From the NCBI RefSeq assembly GCF_000314005.1, contig NZ_JH980292.1, forward strand, positions 4,066,121 to 4,130,120: DNA of 64,000 nt, read 5' to 3'. The notes under the pieces are model-generated. The model worked only from the letters and a program-made list of their open reading frames with translations. It did not search any database and had not been told where the DNA came from. The translations under genes were made by a program, and so were the position numbers. Of the stretch, positions 1 through 8,171 are shown piece by piece. The stretch's first letter is position 1, and each line of letters opens with the position of its first letter. Source of the stretch: Spirulina subsalsa PCC 9445 (GTDB taxonomy: Bacteria; Cyanobacteriota; Cyanobacteriia; Cyanobacteriales; Spirulinaceae).

Positions 1-585
1 CTCCCCCGGAATCAAGGTTTCAGAATTCCCCAACTGTACAGTAGGCAAGTTTTCCGCCTCAATTTTCACCACAGCAATATCCGTCACATTATCCGCCCCA
101 ATCACCCGCCCCTCTAAAATGCGACCATCTTTCAAGGTGACGCGGACTAAATCCGAACCTTCCACCACATGAGCATTAGTAATCAAACGCCCATCAGAAC
201 TCAGAATAAACCCCGAACCCGTCCCCCGTTCGATGGGAGTTCTTGGTTCAGGAACATCATTGCCAAAAAAGCGACGGAAAAACGGCGAATCCCCAAAAGA
301 CTCCATCGACTGACTCGCCGTTGAACGCATCGCATCAATACGAACCACAGCCGGCCCAACTTTCTGCACCGCCTCGGCAATAAAGTTAATATTAGCTGGA
401 TTGGGGTTTGCTGCTGGGGAAGGAGTGACAGATAAGGGCTGTATAGCAGCAGGAAGAACCTCTGGCGTTGGCGTAACGGCATCGGGTCGTCCAGAAATAA
501 TATACTGATGCCCGACAAAGCCCACACCTCCACCAATGAATAGCAAACTAATATACAAACCCAGTTGCTTTAGTGGAATAGTCAT
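1..585 (-). CDS. HtrA/Deg-type serine protease, N-terminal 195 residues (cut by window edge)
   Basis: The frame is open from the ATG at 583-585 to the left edge, so only the N-terminal part is visible. Residues about 8-24 form a membrane or signal segment, followed by a Pro/Ala-rich linker and then the trypsin-like fold. The catalytic His is seen in TNAHVV (about residue 139) and the Asp in TDIAVV (about 169). The Ser motif (GNSGGP in the family) and the PDZ domain would lie outside the window. The GTGSGF motif before the His is typical of HhoA/HhoB/HtrA of cyanobacteria, which degrade misfolded periplasmic or lumenal proteins. Which of the three paralogues it is cannot be told from this half. 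Confidence 0.88.
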   Translation of the reverse strand, partial: MTIPLKQLGLYISLLFIGGGVGFVGHQYIISGRPDAVTPTPEVLPAAIQPLSVTPSPAANPNPANINFIAEAVQKVGPAVVRIDAMRSTASQSMESFGDSPFFRRFFGNDVPEPRTPIERGTGSGFILSSDGRLITNAHVVEGSDLVRVTLKDGRILEGRVIGADNVTDIAVVKIEAENLPTVQLGNSETLIPGE

Positions 586-856
586 CGAAAAATACAATTT
601 ATGCTTACTATCCCCATTCTACTCTTAACCTTTTGAGCTACGGCAATTTTGCCAGATTATTTCCCATTTCCCAAAATGGTGTAGTACCATGCTGGTGACT
701 CCCTCCCGACGCTCCCCTAAGCCCTACGGCCAGACCGCGCCAACGGGAGAGCGTTCTGCAACTGGCGCGGATTGGCGAATTCTGTCTCCTCAAAGGCTTT
801 TAAGTGTTGGGTGATTTCTACCTAATTGTCCACCGTTCTAATTTTCGGGAATTGCT

Positions 857-2005
857 ATGAAGAAATTTCGGTTAATCACGCGCTCCACAGCCGCCTTATG
901 TTTGGTGGGACTCCATACCCAAGTCGCCCAAGCCTCCACTAGGGTCATGGTTTGGCAACCGGATGAGGAAGGGGGGGGAGATATCCCGGTGGGCTATGAG
1001 ACAGAAGACCGGACCAGTGAAGGAATGCCCCTCTCTCCACCAACTACCCTAGTTCCCCTGTCTCCAGTCGCCTCCTATACCCCCATTGAAAAAGACCCCT
1101 ATATTCGGGCGGCCATTGACCCCGGTAGTTCCTCCCTTTCCCCGGAAGAATTACAACAACTCACGGCCGAGGATGTGATTCGGGATGGTCGGAGTTTTGC
1201 CGAACTGATTAACCCTACCTCGGAACAAATAGCCGCCAAAACCACAGGATTAAGGGCGGAAGAACAGGCCTGGGTCGAAGCAGACCGACAAGCGCGGGTG
1301 AGTGCTGCCCCAGTGGAATCGGCTCCCGTTGCGGCGACCTCGGCAACCCCTCGCCCCTCCTCGGAACCGCCTCTGTTAGCGGAATTAGAGGCCGACTTAC
1401 AACGAATTCGCGCCGAAGTCGCTCAGTTGTCCACAGAAACCCTTGACCCGGCCCCAGTGATTCGCAGTGACTTTGTGCCGGAGTCTTTGCCGGAGGATTT
1501 TTTCCCACAACGGAACTTAGCCGCCACCCTACCAGACCTAAGCGAGGGGGATTTTCAAACCTTTGCCGGAACTCCGGGCTGGACGGAAGCGACAGAGAGT
1601 TTCGCCCGGATTAATCTCAGGTTCTTAAAAACGGATTTATTCAGCCAAGATTTAACCCAAATGGCGGTAGAGAGTTTTACGCGCCATCTAGGGCAGGAGG
1701 AAAAAAATCCCCTGGTGAAGGAATTACTAAGTTTTGAGGTGGGGGTTAATGTCTCGCCCTTTGAACTTCAGGGGGACTGGTGGACGGAGATTGCCGGGGA
1801 GGTGGATGACCTGTTTAAGGGTTGGGATATGGCACTAAATCCGGTCTTAGGTTTGGAGGTGAACCCAGTTTTTGGGGAGGTGGATTGGGTCTTAGAATCG
1901 ACTGTTGAGTTATTCTCAGGCCAAACTACACTAGGACAACCGGGGGATTTCTCGGCGGCCTCCGTCCCCTTGATTGCTCAAAACCGTCTTAGTCGGAATA
2001 GGTGA
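857..2005 (+). CDS. Secreted protein of unknown function
   Basis: A 382-residue protein I do not recognise. It begins with a clear Sec signal peptide (positive MKKFR, hydrophobic core, AQA cleavage site near residue 27). The rest is hydrophilic, rich in Pro, Glu and Ser up to about residue 210, with a short helical stretch near 170-190 (ELEADLQRIRAEVAQL), then a more ordered acidic and aromatic C-terminal part. No catalytic motif is visible. It is probably periplasmic or lumenal. The stop codon is immediately followed by a dispersed repeat. Codon use matches the neighbours, so it looks like a resident gene. Confidence 0.7.
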   Translation: MKKFRLITRSTAALCLVGLHTQVAQASTRVMVWQPDEEGGGDIPVGYETEDRTSEGMPLSPPTTLVPLSPVASYTPIEKDPYIRAAIDPGSSSLSPEELQQLTAEDVIRDGRSFAELINPTSEQIAAKTTGLRAEEQAWVEADRQARVSAAPVESAPVAATSATPRPSSEPPLLAELEADLQRIRAEVAQLSTETLDPAPVIRSDFVPESLPEDFFPQRNLAATLPDLSEGDFQTFAGTPGWTEATESFARINLRFLKTDLFSQDLTQMAVESFTRHLGQEEKNPLVKELLSFEVGVNVSPFELQGDWWTEIAGEVDDLFKGWDMALNPVLGLEVNPVFGEVDWVLESTVELFSGQTTLGQPGDFSAASVPLIAQNRLSRNR

Positions 2006-2120
2006 TAGGGAACAGGGGAGCAGGAGAACAGGGGAGCAGGGGAGCAGGGGAGAATTGATAATTATTCCCTATCACCGACTCCCGACTCCCGACTCCCAAA
2101 CTATTCAACAAACCCTAGTG
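2005..2120. repeat. Dispersed intergenic repeat with ggggagcag / gactccc units
   Basis: Directly after the preceding stop lies a run of ggggagcag-like units, the core tgataattattccctatcac, then repeated gactccc units ending in attcaacaaaccctag, a variant of the TTATTCAGCAAGCCCT end seen at other copies. It fills the gap between the secreted-protein gene and the Tab2 gene. Confidence 0.7.
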
Positions 2121-2122
2121 AG

Positions 2123-2926
2123 ATGACGATTTGGCAAGCGGATTTTTATAAACAGCCTAGGGATAATTCCCCGGTTCCCCGGTGGGAGTTGGTGGTGTGT
2201 GATGAGCAGGGGAGCATCATCACTACGGCTACCTGTTCCCAAAGCGAGGCTTCTGTTCCTTGGCTGGTTGAAACCTTAACCCCTTTGCTGGGTGCCACTC
2301 GGCCGGAAAAAATCCAAGTGTTTCGCCCCCAGTCTCTGGCACTACTGGAAGCGGCCGCCCAACGATTCCAGATTCCCCTAGAAGCTACCCGTCAAACGGT
2401 GGCACTGAAGGGGATTTTAGCCCAACGGCGGGGGGGTGAGGTGGTTTTAGAGCAACCCCCACCCCAGCCCCTTCCCGAGGCGTTATGGGGGGAAAATTGG
2501 CGGTTTGGGAGTCTTCAGGCTGGGGACTTGTTAGCGGTGTTTTGCGATCGCCCTATTCCCATTCTCCAGATTCCTGACAACCTAGATCCCGTCGCATTAG
2601 GACTCCCTTCTACAACCCCCATTCCGGGCCTCATCATTGAGGGAGGACGGCGTTCCATGGTGTTAGCCCGTTGGTTGGAGGAGGTACACCCCGCAGCCGT
2701 GAACTATATCCCCACAGAAGCGGGGGTTTCGGGGGGATTATTGTTGGAAGCGGGGTTAGTGGATCGTTGGATTTTAGTCACCTTTGAAGATCCAGAAGTC
2801 GCTCGGGCGGCTGAACTCTATCAACAGCGTCTCGTCGTCAGTCAGGGGTTACATTTTCTCCTCGTGCAACCGGATGATACTGGCGTGACCTATAGTGGAT
2901 TTTGGGTCTTATCTCGGGCTTGTTGA
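2123..2926 (+). CDS. Tab2/Atab2-family RNA-binding protein (DUF1092)
   Basis: 267 residues, full length for the family. It has the N-terminal block MTIWQADFY, the central FCDRPIP segment, the ARWLEEVHPA motif, and the C-terminal GLHFLLVQPDDTG.TYSGFWVL. Tab2 of Chlamydomonas and Atab2 of Arabidopsis bind psaB mRNA and promote translation of photosystem I and II proteins; the cyanobacterial homologues are assumed to act similarly on photosystem mRNAs (inference). The ATG at 2123 begins directly after the repeat, with no strong Shine-Dalgarno. Confidence 0.88.
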   Translation: MTIWQADFYKQPRDNSPVPRWELVVCDEQGSIITTATCSQSEASVPWLVETLTPLLGATRPEKIQVFRPQSLALLEAAAQRFQIPLEATRQTVALKGILAQRRGGEVVLEQPPPQPLPEALWGENWRFGSLQAGDLLAVFCDRPIPILQIPDNLDPVALGLPSTTPIPGLIIEGGRRSMVLARWLEEVHPAAVNYIPTEAGVSGGLLLEAGLVDRWILVTFEDPEVARAAELYQQRLVVSQGLHFLLVQPDDTGVTYSGFWVLSRAC

Positions 2927-2939
2927 ATCAGTCGGGGAG

Positions 2940-3896
2940 TCATGAATTGAGGCTGGCTTTAACCATCTGTTGCGCCACATCCTTCATCTTATAACGAGCG
3001 ACCCAACCTAACTTTTCCTTAGCCTTGTGGGGATTGCCACAACTGACCGCAATATCTGTGGGACGGAATAAACTTTGGTCGGTAATCACATGATCCCGCC
3101 AGTCCAAACCTAAACAGGCAAAAACTTCGGCCACAAAATCCTCTAGACTATGGGTTTCTCCGGTGCAGACAACATAATCATCTGGGTCTGGGTGCTGCAA
3201 CATTAAATACATGGACTCGACAAAATCCGGAGCCCATCCCCAGTCCCGTTGAATGCGGGTATTGCCGAGGTGGAGTTTATCCTGTTGACCTTGGGCAATC
3301 GCACAGGCGGCTGAGACGATTTTTTGAGTGACAAAGCGTTGGGGACGGAGGGGAGAGTCATGATTGAACAAAATCCCCGAACAGGCAAAAATCTTGTAGG
3401 CTTCCCGATAATTGGCCACTTGCCAAAAGGCGGCCGCTTTGGCGACAGCATAAGGACTCCGGGGACGAAAGGGAGTCATTTCATCGGCGGCCTGGTCGGG
3501 GGTATTGCCAAAACATTCACTAGACCCGGCATTGTAAAACTTAATCTGGGCTCCGGTAAAGCGAATGGCCTCTAGGAGGTTTAATGTCCCCCCGTTGATG
3601 CTTTCCATGGTCTCGACCGGAAGTTCAAAGGAGAGTCCTACAGAGGTTTGTCCTGCTAAATTATAGATTTCATCCGGTTGTACTTTGTTGATGACTTGTA
3701 AGACGCTGCGAAAGTCGTTGAGGGACATGGAGGCAACTTTAATGCGATCGCGCAATCCTAACTGTTTCAAGTTACTAAAGGAACACATGGGAGCATCTCG
3801 CGATGTTCCCCACACTTGATAATCCTTTTGCAGAAGGAGATCCGCGAGATAAGCTCCATCTTGTCCAGAAATTCCACAAATTAAGGCTGTCTTCAA
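2940..3896 (-). CDS. gmd: GDP-mannose 4,6-dehydratase
   Basis: Converts GDP-D-mannose to GDP-4-keto-6-deoxymannose, the first step to GDP-fucose, rhamnose or perosamine for surface polysaccharides. The protein starts with the Rossmann nucleotide motif GISGQDGAYLA. It carries the SDR catalytic pair in SPYAVAK, the FNHDSPLRP substrate loop, and the C-terminal KAKEKLGW motif. There is no ATG at the front: the open frame reaches back to TTG at 3947, but family members start at MKTALICG, which fits TTG at 3896 and gives 318 residues. The start is therefore uncertain. It is convergent with the Tab2 gene and separated from it by 13 bp. Confidence 0.9.
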   Translation of the reverse strand: MKTALICGISGQDGAYLADLLLQKDYQVWGTSRDAPMCSFSNLKQLGLRDRIKVASMSLNDFRSVLQVINKVQPDEIYNLAGQTSVGLSFELPVETMESINGGTLNLLEAIRFTGAQIKFYNAGSSECFGNTPDQAADEMTPFRPRSPYAVAKAAAFWQVANYREAYKIFACSGILFNHDSPLRPQRFVTQKIVSAACAIAQGQQDKLHLGNTRIQRDWGWAPDFVESMYLMLQHPDPDDYVVCTGETHSLEDFVAEVFACLGLDWRDHVITDQSLFRPTDIAVSCGNPHKAKEKLGWVARYKMKDVAQQMVKASLNS

Positions 3897-4026
3897 GGGA
3901 GATAGATTGAAAGCGACGTTAACTAGCAATTCATGCCAGTTTAACAAATTTGCCGGGAATTCCCCATCCCGCCAGTGGAGTGGAGTCGTTCACGCTTATC
4001 CGAAAAATCGGTTGTTGTCGGGAGAA

Positions 4027-4171
4027 TTGCTGAATAAGTCCGAGAGTTGGGGAATCGGGAGTCGGGAGTCGGGAGTCGGGAGTCGGGAATAGGCAATCGT
4101 GCCAGTTTTAGATGATCTGTTCCCTGTTAAGAGTTCCCTGTTCCCTTGTTGATGTTATTCAGCAGACCCTA
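4027..4171. repeat. Dispersed repeat with ends TGCTGAATAAG and TTATTCAGCAGACCCTA
   Basis: The imperfect terminal inverted repeats enclose four or five tandem gggagtc units followed by text resembling the other copies (ttccctgttccc). It occupies the divergent intergenic space between gmd and the SGNH hydrolase gene, so promoters of both genes must lie in or beside it. Confidence 0.75.
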
Positions 4172-4228
4172 CTTATTAATAATGAATCTCTGTCCTGACC
4201 TTCCTAGTTTCGGCTTGTTTTATAAACT

Positions 4229-5221
4229 GTGACGGTTGATGGAAAAACAAGCATGAGTAACCTGTGTTTCTTGGCGTTTAGTTTACTACCTCTTTCTCTA
4301 CCCCCGCCCCCGGTATCCTTGGCAGGATGGGGGGCATTGGGGCAGCATTTCCGGGGAGAACAGCCCTCTTTTGCGGATAACTTAGCTGTAGCTGCCTCCA
4401 CCCCTACGCCAGAGTGGACCGACCCCGAAATGATGCCAGAGACGACCAACCGGGCTGTTTTTGCCGCCCCTACTCCTACCTCCGGGCCTCAACTCTATCA
4501 CCAACGTCTCACGGCCTTACAACGGGGGGAACTGCACAGTCGCTTACACCCCAGTAGTTTTTACCCCGCTTGGGAAAAGGTAGTGCAACAACCCACTCAT
4601 CAACAGTGGCAGCAGTTGTTAGCAGAAGAAGCCAAAGCGATCGCCCGGGGCCAAGGCCAGAATCGTCTAAACATTATGGTGGGGGATTCTCTCACCCTCT
4701 GGTTTCCCACAACGACTTTATCCAGTAGCGGGTTTTGGCTCAATCAAGGGATTTCTGGGGAGAATACCGGGCAAATCCTCCAACGCCTTGGGGTGCTAGA
4801 TGAAACGCGACCCAGTACCATCTACATCATGGCCGGGGTGAATGATTTGCGACAGGGGGCCAGTGATCAGACAATTCTCCGCCATACCCGCCAAATCCTC
4901 CGCCATCTTAGAACCCGTCATCCCCAAGCGGAGATTATGATTCAGTCCATTTTACCCACTCGTTTAGCCGCCATTCCCCCGGAACGGATTGATCGGTTAA
5001 ATCAGGCGATCGCACAAATAGCCCAAAGCGAAGGCGTGAGTTATTTAAACCTCGCCCCCCTGTTTCAGGATGAAACCGGACAACTGCAACGGGAATTAAC
5101 CACCGATGGCTTACACCTCAGCCCCCAAGGGTATCAAGTCTGGCAAAGGATCTTAGCCGAACAATTCCGCCCTAATCCAGAGAAATCCTCGCCAATCCTT
5201 GAAGTTATGGTACAAAACTGA
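4229..5221 (+). CDS. SGNH/GDSL-family hydrolase, probably exported
   Basis: All four SGNH blocks are visible: block I VGDSLT with the nucleophile Ser near residue 154, block II Gly in GISGEN, block III Asn in AGVNDLR near 205, and block V DGLHLSPQGY with the Asp-His pair. The N-terminus has a hydrophobic segment (CFLAFSLLPLSL), suggesting export or membrane anchoring. The substrate is unknown; relatives hydrolyse acyl or acetyl esters, for example on polysaccharides. GTG at 4229 is used here; ATG at 4253 is an alternative that would shorten it by eight residues. Neither has a convincing Shine-Dalgarno. Confidence 0.85.
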   Translation: MTVDGKTSMSNLCFLAFSLLPLSLPPPPVSLAGWGALGQHFRGEQPSFADNLAVAASTPTPEWTDPEMMPETTNRAVFAAPTPTSGPQLYHQRLTALQRGELHSRLHPSSFYPAWEKVVQQPTHQQWQQLLAEEAKAIARGQGQNRLNIMVGDSLTLWFPTTTLSSSGFWLNQGISGENTGQILQRLGVLDETRPSTIYIMAGVNDLRQGASDQTILRHTRQILRHLRTRHPQAEIMIQSILPTRLAAIPPERIDRLNQAIAQIAQSEGVSYLNLAPLFQDETGQLQRELTTDGLHLSPQGYQVWQRILAEQFRPNPEKSSPILEVMVQN

Positions 5222-5296
5222 GACTTTGGGGAAGTGCTTTGCTAAGATGAGGACATGGGGTAAATCTTGGTAATATCGCTCTGTGGAGATAAGGTC

Positions 5297-5512
5297 ATGA
5301 CAACGACAATCACGGTTCCGAAGAGCAAACTAGCATCCGTTGATGCGGCCGATGTGGCCAAACTGGCTGAACGTTTAGAACAAGATGACTATACTAATCC
5401 TTTTGAGGCCTTAGAAGACTGGCATCTGTTGCGCGCGATCGCCTTTCATAATAGCGAGTTAGTAGAACCCTATCTTTACTTGCTGGATATTGAAGCCTAC
5501 GATGAAGCATAG
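5297..5512 (+). CDS. DUF2555-type conserved cyanobacterial protein
   Basis: 71 residues from the ATG at 5297, preceded by GGAGATAAGG. The sequence has the pattern I associate with DUF2555: an N-terminal MTTTITV, a DVAKLAERLE.DDY.NPFE.LEDWHLLRAI block and the end YLYLLDIEAYDEA. It is soluble, acidic and mostly helical, with no catalytic motif. Function unknown. It lies 20 bp upstream of coaBC on the same strand and is probably cotranscribed. Family recognition is from memory and not verified. Confidence 0.75.
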   Translation: MTTTITVPKSKLASVDAADVAKLAERLEQDDYTNPFEALEDWHLLRAIAFHNSELVEPYLYLLDIEAYDEA

Positions 5513-5532
5513 ATTTAGCTACTTGCCACATC

Positions 5533-6744
5533 ATGTTTCAAGGTAGACGGATTCTGTTAGGTATAGGCGGTGGCATCGCCGCCTATAAACTTTGTGAGGT
5601 CATTTCCACCCTCGGGAAAGCCAAAGCCGAGGTACGGGTGATGATGACCCAACAAGCCACCCAGTTTATTACACCCCTCACCCTAGCCACCTTAAGCCGC
5701 CATCCCGTCTATACCGATCAAGACTTTTGGCAAGCCCATCATCATCGCCCCCTCCATATTGAGTTAGGGGAATGGGCCGAGGTGTTAGCCATTGCTCCCC
5801 TCACCGCCAACACCCTCGGCAAACTCGCCCACGGACTAGCGGACAACCTCCTCACCAACACCGTTTTAGCCTCCGCCTGCCCCATTTTACTCGCCCCCGC
5901 CATGAATACAGAAATGTGGCAACAAATCCCCGTACAACGGAACTGGCAAACTATTCAACGCATCCCCCGCTACCATAGTCTAGCCCCCGGAGACGGGATT
6001 TTAGCCTGCGATCGCCAAGGCACCGGCCGCATGGCCGAACCCGCCGAAATCCTCACCGCCCTAGAATCCCTCCTCTGGACCCAAGGCAAACAGGATCTCG
6101 CCGGAAAATGCCTCCTCATCACCGCCGGAGGCACCCGAGAATACTTGGATCCCGTCCGTTTTCTGGGCAATCCCTCCACCGGGAAAATGGGCGTAGCCCT
6201 AGCCCAAGCCGCCTTAATGCGCGGCGCCACCGTCACCCTGATTCATGCCCCCCTCATTCCCCCGGTTCCTCTCCACCGGGATATTAAAACCTTCCCCGTA
6301 GAAACCGCCCAGGAAATGCAGCAAGCCCTATTACGGGAGTTTCCCCAAGCGGATTGGCTGCTCATGGCGGCCGCGGTGGGAGACATGAAACCCCAAAAAT
6401 ATTCCCCCGTCAAACTGCCCAAAGCAGAACTCCCTTCTCAATTACCCCTCACCTTTGTTCCCGATTTATTAATGGAGTTGGAAAGTCGGAAACAACCCCA
6501 TCAAAAATTAATCGGTTTTGCGGCTCAAACCGGGAGTATTATTCAACCCGCTTGGGAAAAATTAAAGCGTAAAAATCTAGATGCTATTGTAGCCAATCCC
6601 GTCGATCAAGTGGGGGTAGGCTTTGGAACCGATCAAAATCAAGCCGTGTTTTTCGCGAAAACAGGAGAGAAACAGGAAGTTGAACGTTGTTCTAAGTTGC
6701 AATTAGCCCATCGTTTGTTTGACTTTATCTTAGAAAACTTATAA
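5533..6744 (+). CDS. coaBC: Bifunctional phosphopantothenoylcysteine decarboxylase / phosphopantothenate-cysteine ligase
   Basis: Two consecutive coenzyme A steps in one 403-residue protein. The CoaC half (about 1-185) shows the flavin-binding GGIAAYK, the catalytic His in HIELGEW (near residue 75), PAMNTEMW (122-129) and the ACDRQGTGRM loop. The CoaB half begins at LITAGGTREYLDPVRF and contains the NPSTGKMG, AAAVGDMKP and IGFAAQTG motifs. The length is standard. The stop TAA is followed two bases later by a repeat of the AGGGTCTGCTGAATAA family. Confidence 0.96.
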   Translation: MFQGRRILLGIGGGIAAYKLCEVISTLGKAKAEVRVMMTQQATQFITPLTLATLSRHPVYTDQDFWQAHHHRPLHIELGEWAEVLAIAPLTANTLGKLAHGLADNLLTNTVLASACPILLAPAMNTEMWQQIPVQRNWQTIQRIPRYHSLAPGDGILACDRQGTGRMAEPAEILTALESLLWTQGKQDLAGKCLLITAGGTREYLDPVRFLGNPSTGKMGVALAQAALMRGATVTLIHAPLIPPVPLHRDIKTFPVETAQEMQQALLREFPQADWLLMAAAVGDMKPQKYSPVKLPKAELPSQLPLTFVPDLLMELESRKQPHQKLIGFAAQTGSIIQPAWEKLKRKNLDAIVANPVDQVGVGFGTDQNQAVFFAKTGEKQEVERCSKLQLAHRLFDFILENL

Positions 6745-6746
6745 TT

Positions 6747-7165
6747 AGGGTCTGCTGAATAACTCTACTCGTGGGGTTAGGGAACAGGGGGAGATTTATC
6801 CCTCAAACCTTGCAGTTTCTCGCTCCTAATACCAATTTAACTTGAGTTGTGTTCAGTAGGGGAAGGTTGGGGGAACGGGGAACACCGGATCCGGGAACAG
6901 GGGAAATTCAGGTTTTTGCCCTCAAGTCTATTTAATTTGGTATCACTAGGGTTTGTTGAGTAGTTTGGGAGTCAGTAGTCGGTGTAGGGGCGCAATGCTT
7001 GCGCCCTAGGGAATCGGGAGTCGGGAATCGGGAAAAGGCAGTCGGGAATAGGTAATAGGTAATAGGTAATAATTATCAACTCCCCTGCTCCCCTACTCCC
7101 CTACTCCCCTGCTCCCCTGCTCCCCTACTCCCCTACTCCCCTACTCCCCTGCTCCCCTGCTCCCG
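6747..7165. repeat. Composite repeat region between coaBC and the next gene
   Basis: It begins with AGGGTCTGCTGAATAACT. It then holds two stretches sharing sequence with other copies (gcgagaaactgcaag-like text; ctagggtttgttgagtag at about 6948), a gtaggggcgcaatgcttgcgccc motif at about 6984 that also occurs at 15863, gggaatcgggagtcggg units, a three-fold taataggta, and finally some twelve gctcccct/actcccct units. This looks like two or three elements inserted into each other. From 7166 to 7346 there is AT-rich DNA that probably holds the promoter of the small downstream gene. Confidence 0.7.
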
Positions 7166-7346
7166 ACAATGCCAACAGTCAGCCCCAATTATTAAGGTTT
7201 TATTAATAATTCTTTATAATTGGATCCCAGTGATCCCTATCACCTATTAAGAGAGTTTAAACTCACTTTCCCTGTCCCCTTTTTGCGTCATAGTAGAGAC
7301 TAATAATAAATCTTTCCTTAATATTTCCTTTTCAGTAAGGAGTGCT

Positions 7347-7526
7347 ATGACTGTTAATATCCGCGAACGAACTGCACAAATTCTTTCATCTCGTACCATT
7401 TCCCGCTTTGATCAACAACTCATGTCTGCCATGTTAGGTCAACGGGATCTCAACGACCAAGACCGCACCTTAATTGAACGCGTGTTTTATGGGGTGCGTC
7501 ATGGTTTGTTGAAAACAGTGGATTAA
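7347..7526 (+). CDS. Small conserved-looking protein, 59 residues, unknown function
   Basis: ATG at 7347 is preceded by a good Shine-Dalgarno (AAGGAG, 7 nt spacing). The product is charged and helical: it starts MTVNIRERTAQIL, has a central RDLNDQDRTLIERVFYGVRHG and ends LLKTVD. There is no signal peptide or membrane segment. The gene is short but has a strong ribosome site and normal codon use, so I consider it real. It lies tail to tail with the YqgF-like gene, 10 bp apart. Confidence 0.7.
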   Translation: MTVNIRERTAQILSSRTISRFDQQLMSAMLGQRDLNDQDRTLIERVFYGVRHGLLKTVD

Positions 7527-7536
7527 AGGGATCGGA

Positions 7537-7983
7537 TTAACCGGATGAAGGGTGTTCTACAGAACGAAAGTAGCGTTCAATTAATAGAATCGCCACAATA
7601 TCATCAATGGGACGAGGAGGCACGCGCATCCCTTGGGGAATCAATCGAGTCAGCCCTTGAGGAGGATACATTTCCCAATAGCGATCGCGAGCCTCCAATG
7701 AACTATTCCGCTCATCTACTAAGACAACGGGTAACGGGGGAGATAAGGCCTCTCCTAACTGTTGTTGCCAGATTTTGGCCGTGGTTTGATTCCCCATAAT
7801 TATCTGGTTAATAGGGTATTTTCGGCGATACTGTTCAATCTGTGCGATCGCCTCTGAGGACGGAATCACCACATGGTCATACACAGTCCCCGGTTCATCC
7901 ATCACCGCAAGACCACATTTATCCCGTCCTGGGTCGAATCCTAGGAGATAGTTTTTGGAATCATTCATAGTGGTCAAATCCAT
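7537..7983 (-). CDS. YqgF/RuvX-like RNase H-fold nuclease
   Basis: 148 residues with the RNase H-fold pattern of YqgF (pre-16S rRNA processing nuclease) and Holliday-junction resolvases: the first acidic strand LLGFDPGRDKCGLAV, a central VLVDERNSSLEARDRYW and the last helix DDIVAILLIERY. The three acidic positions expected for metal binding are therefore present. In cyanobacteria such proteins exist beside the canonical YqgF, so the exact role is unsure. M1 and M6 (MNDSKNY) are both possible starts. Confidence 0.75.
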   Translation of the reverse strand: MDLTTMNDSKNYLLGFDPGRDKCGLAVMDEPGTVYDHVVIPSSEAIAQIEQYRRKYPINQIIMGNQTTAKIWQQQLGEALSPPLPVVLVDERNSSLEARDRYWEMYPPQGLTRLIPQGMRVPPRPIDDIVAILLIERYFRSVEHPSSG

Positions 7984-7998
7984 CTTAACGACTTTGTC

Positions 7999-8170
7999 GG
8001 GTCTGCTGAATATCCCTCAAAGCAATTTTAATAGGGCTTTCGATTGGGAGCGAGAAACTGCAAGATTTTAGGGATAAATCATCAAAAAGGCTTGCCTTTT
8101 TCCGACTCCCCTTCCTGTTCCCCGTTCCCTGTTCCCTAGCCCTAGGAGCAGACTTATTCAACAAGCCCTA
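7999..8170. repeat. Dispersed repeat GGGTCTGCTGAATA ... TTATTCAACAAGCCCTA
   Basis: 172 bp with inverted ends. The interior holds the gagcgagaaactgcaag motif, gataaatcatcaaaaaggcttgcc (also found near 50440) and gttccctgttccc runs. It ends one base before the stop codon of the SLH gene. Confidence 0.75.
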
Positions 8171-8171
8171 A

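Noticed and set aside
7080-7165. Tandem ctcccctg/actcccct run resembling a CRISPR or satellite array
   Set aside because: Units are only 8-9 bp with no spacers and occur as part of a dispersed intergenic repeat.
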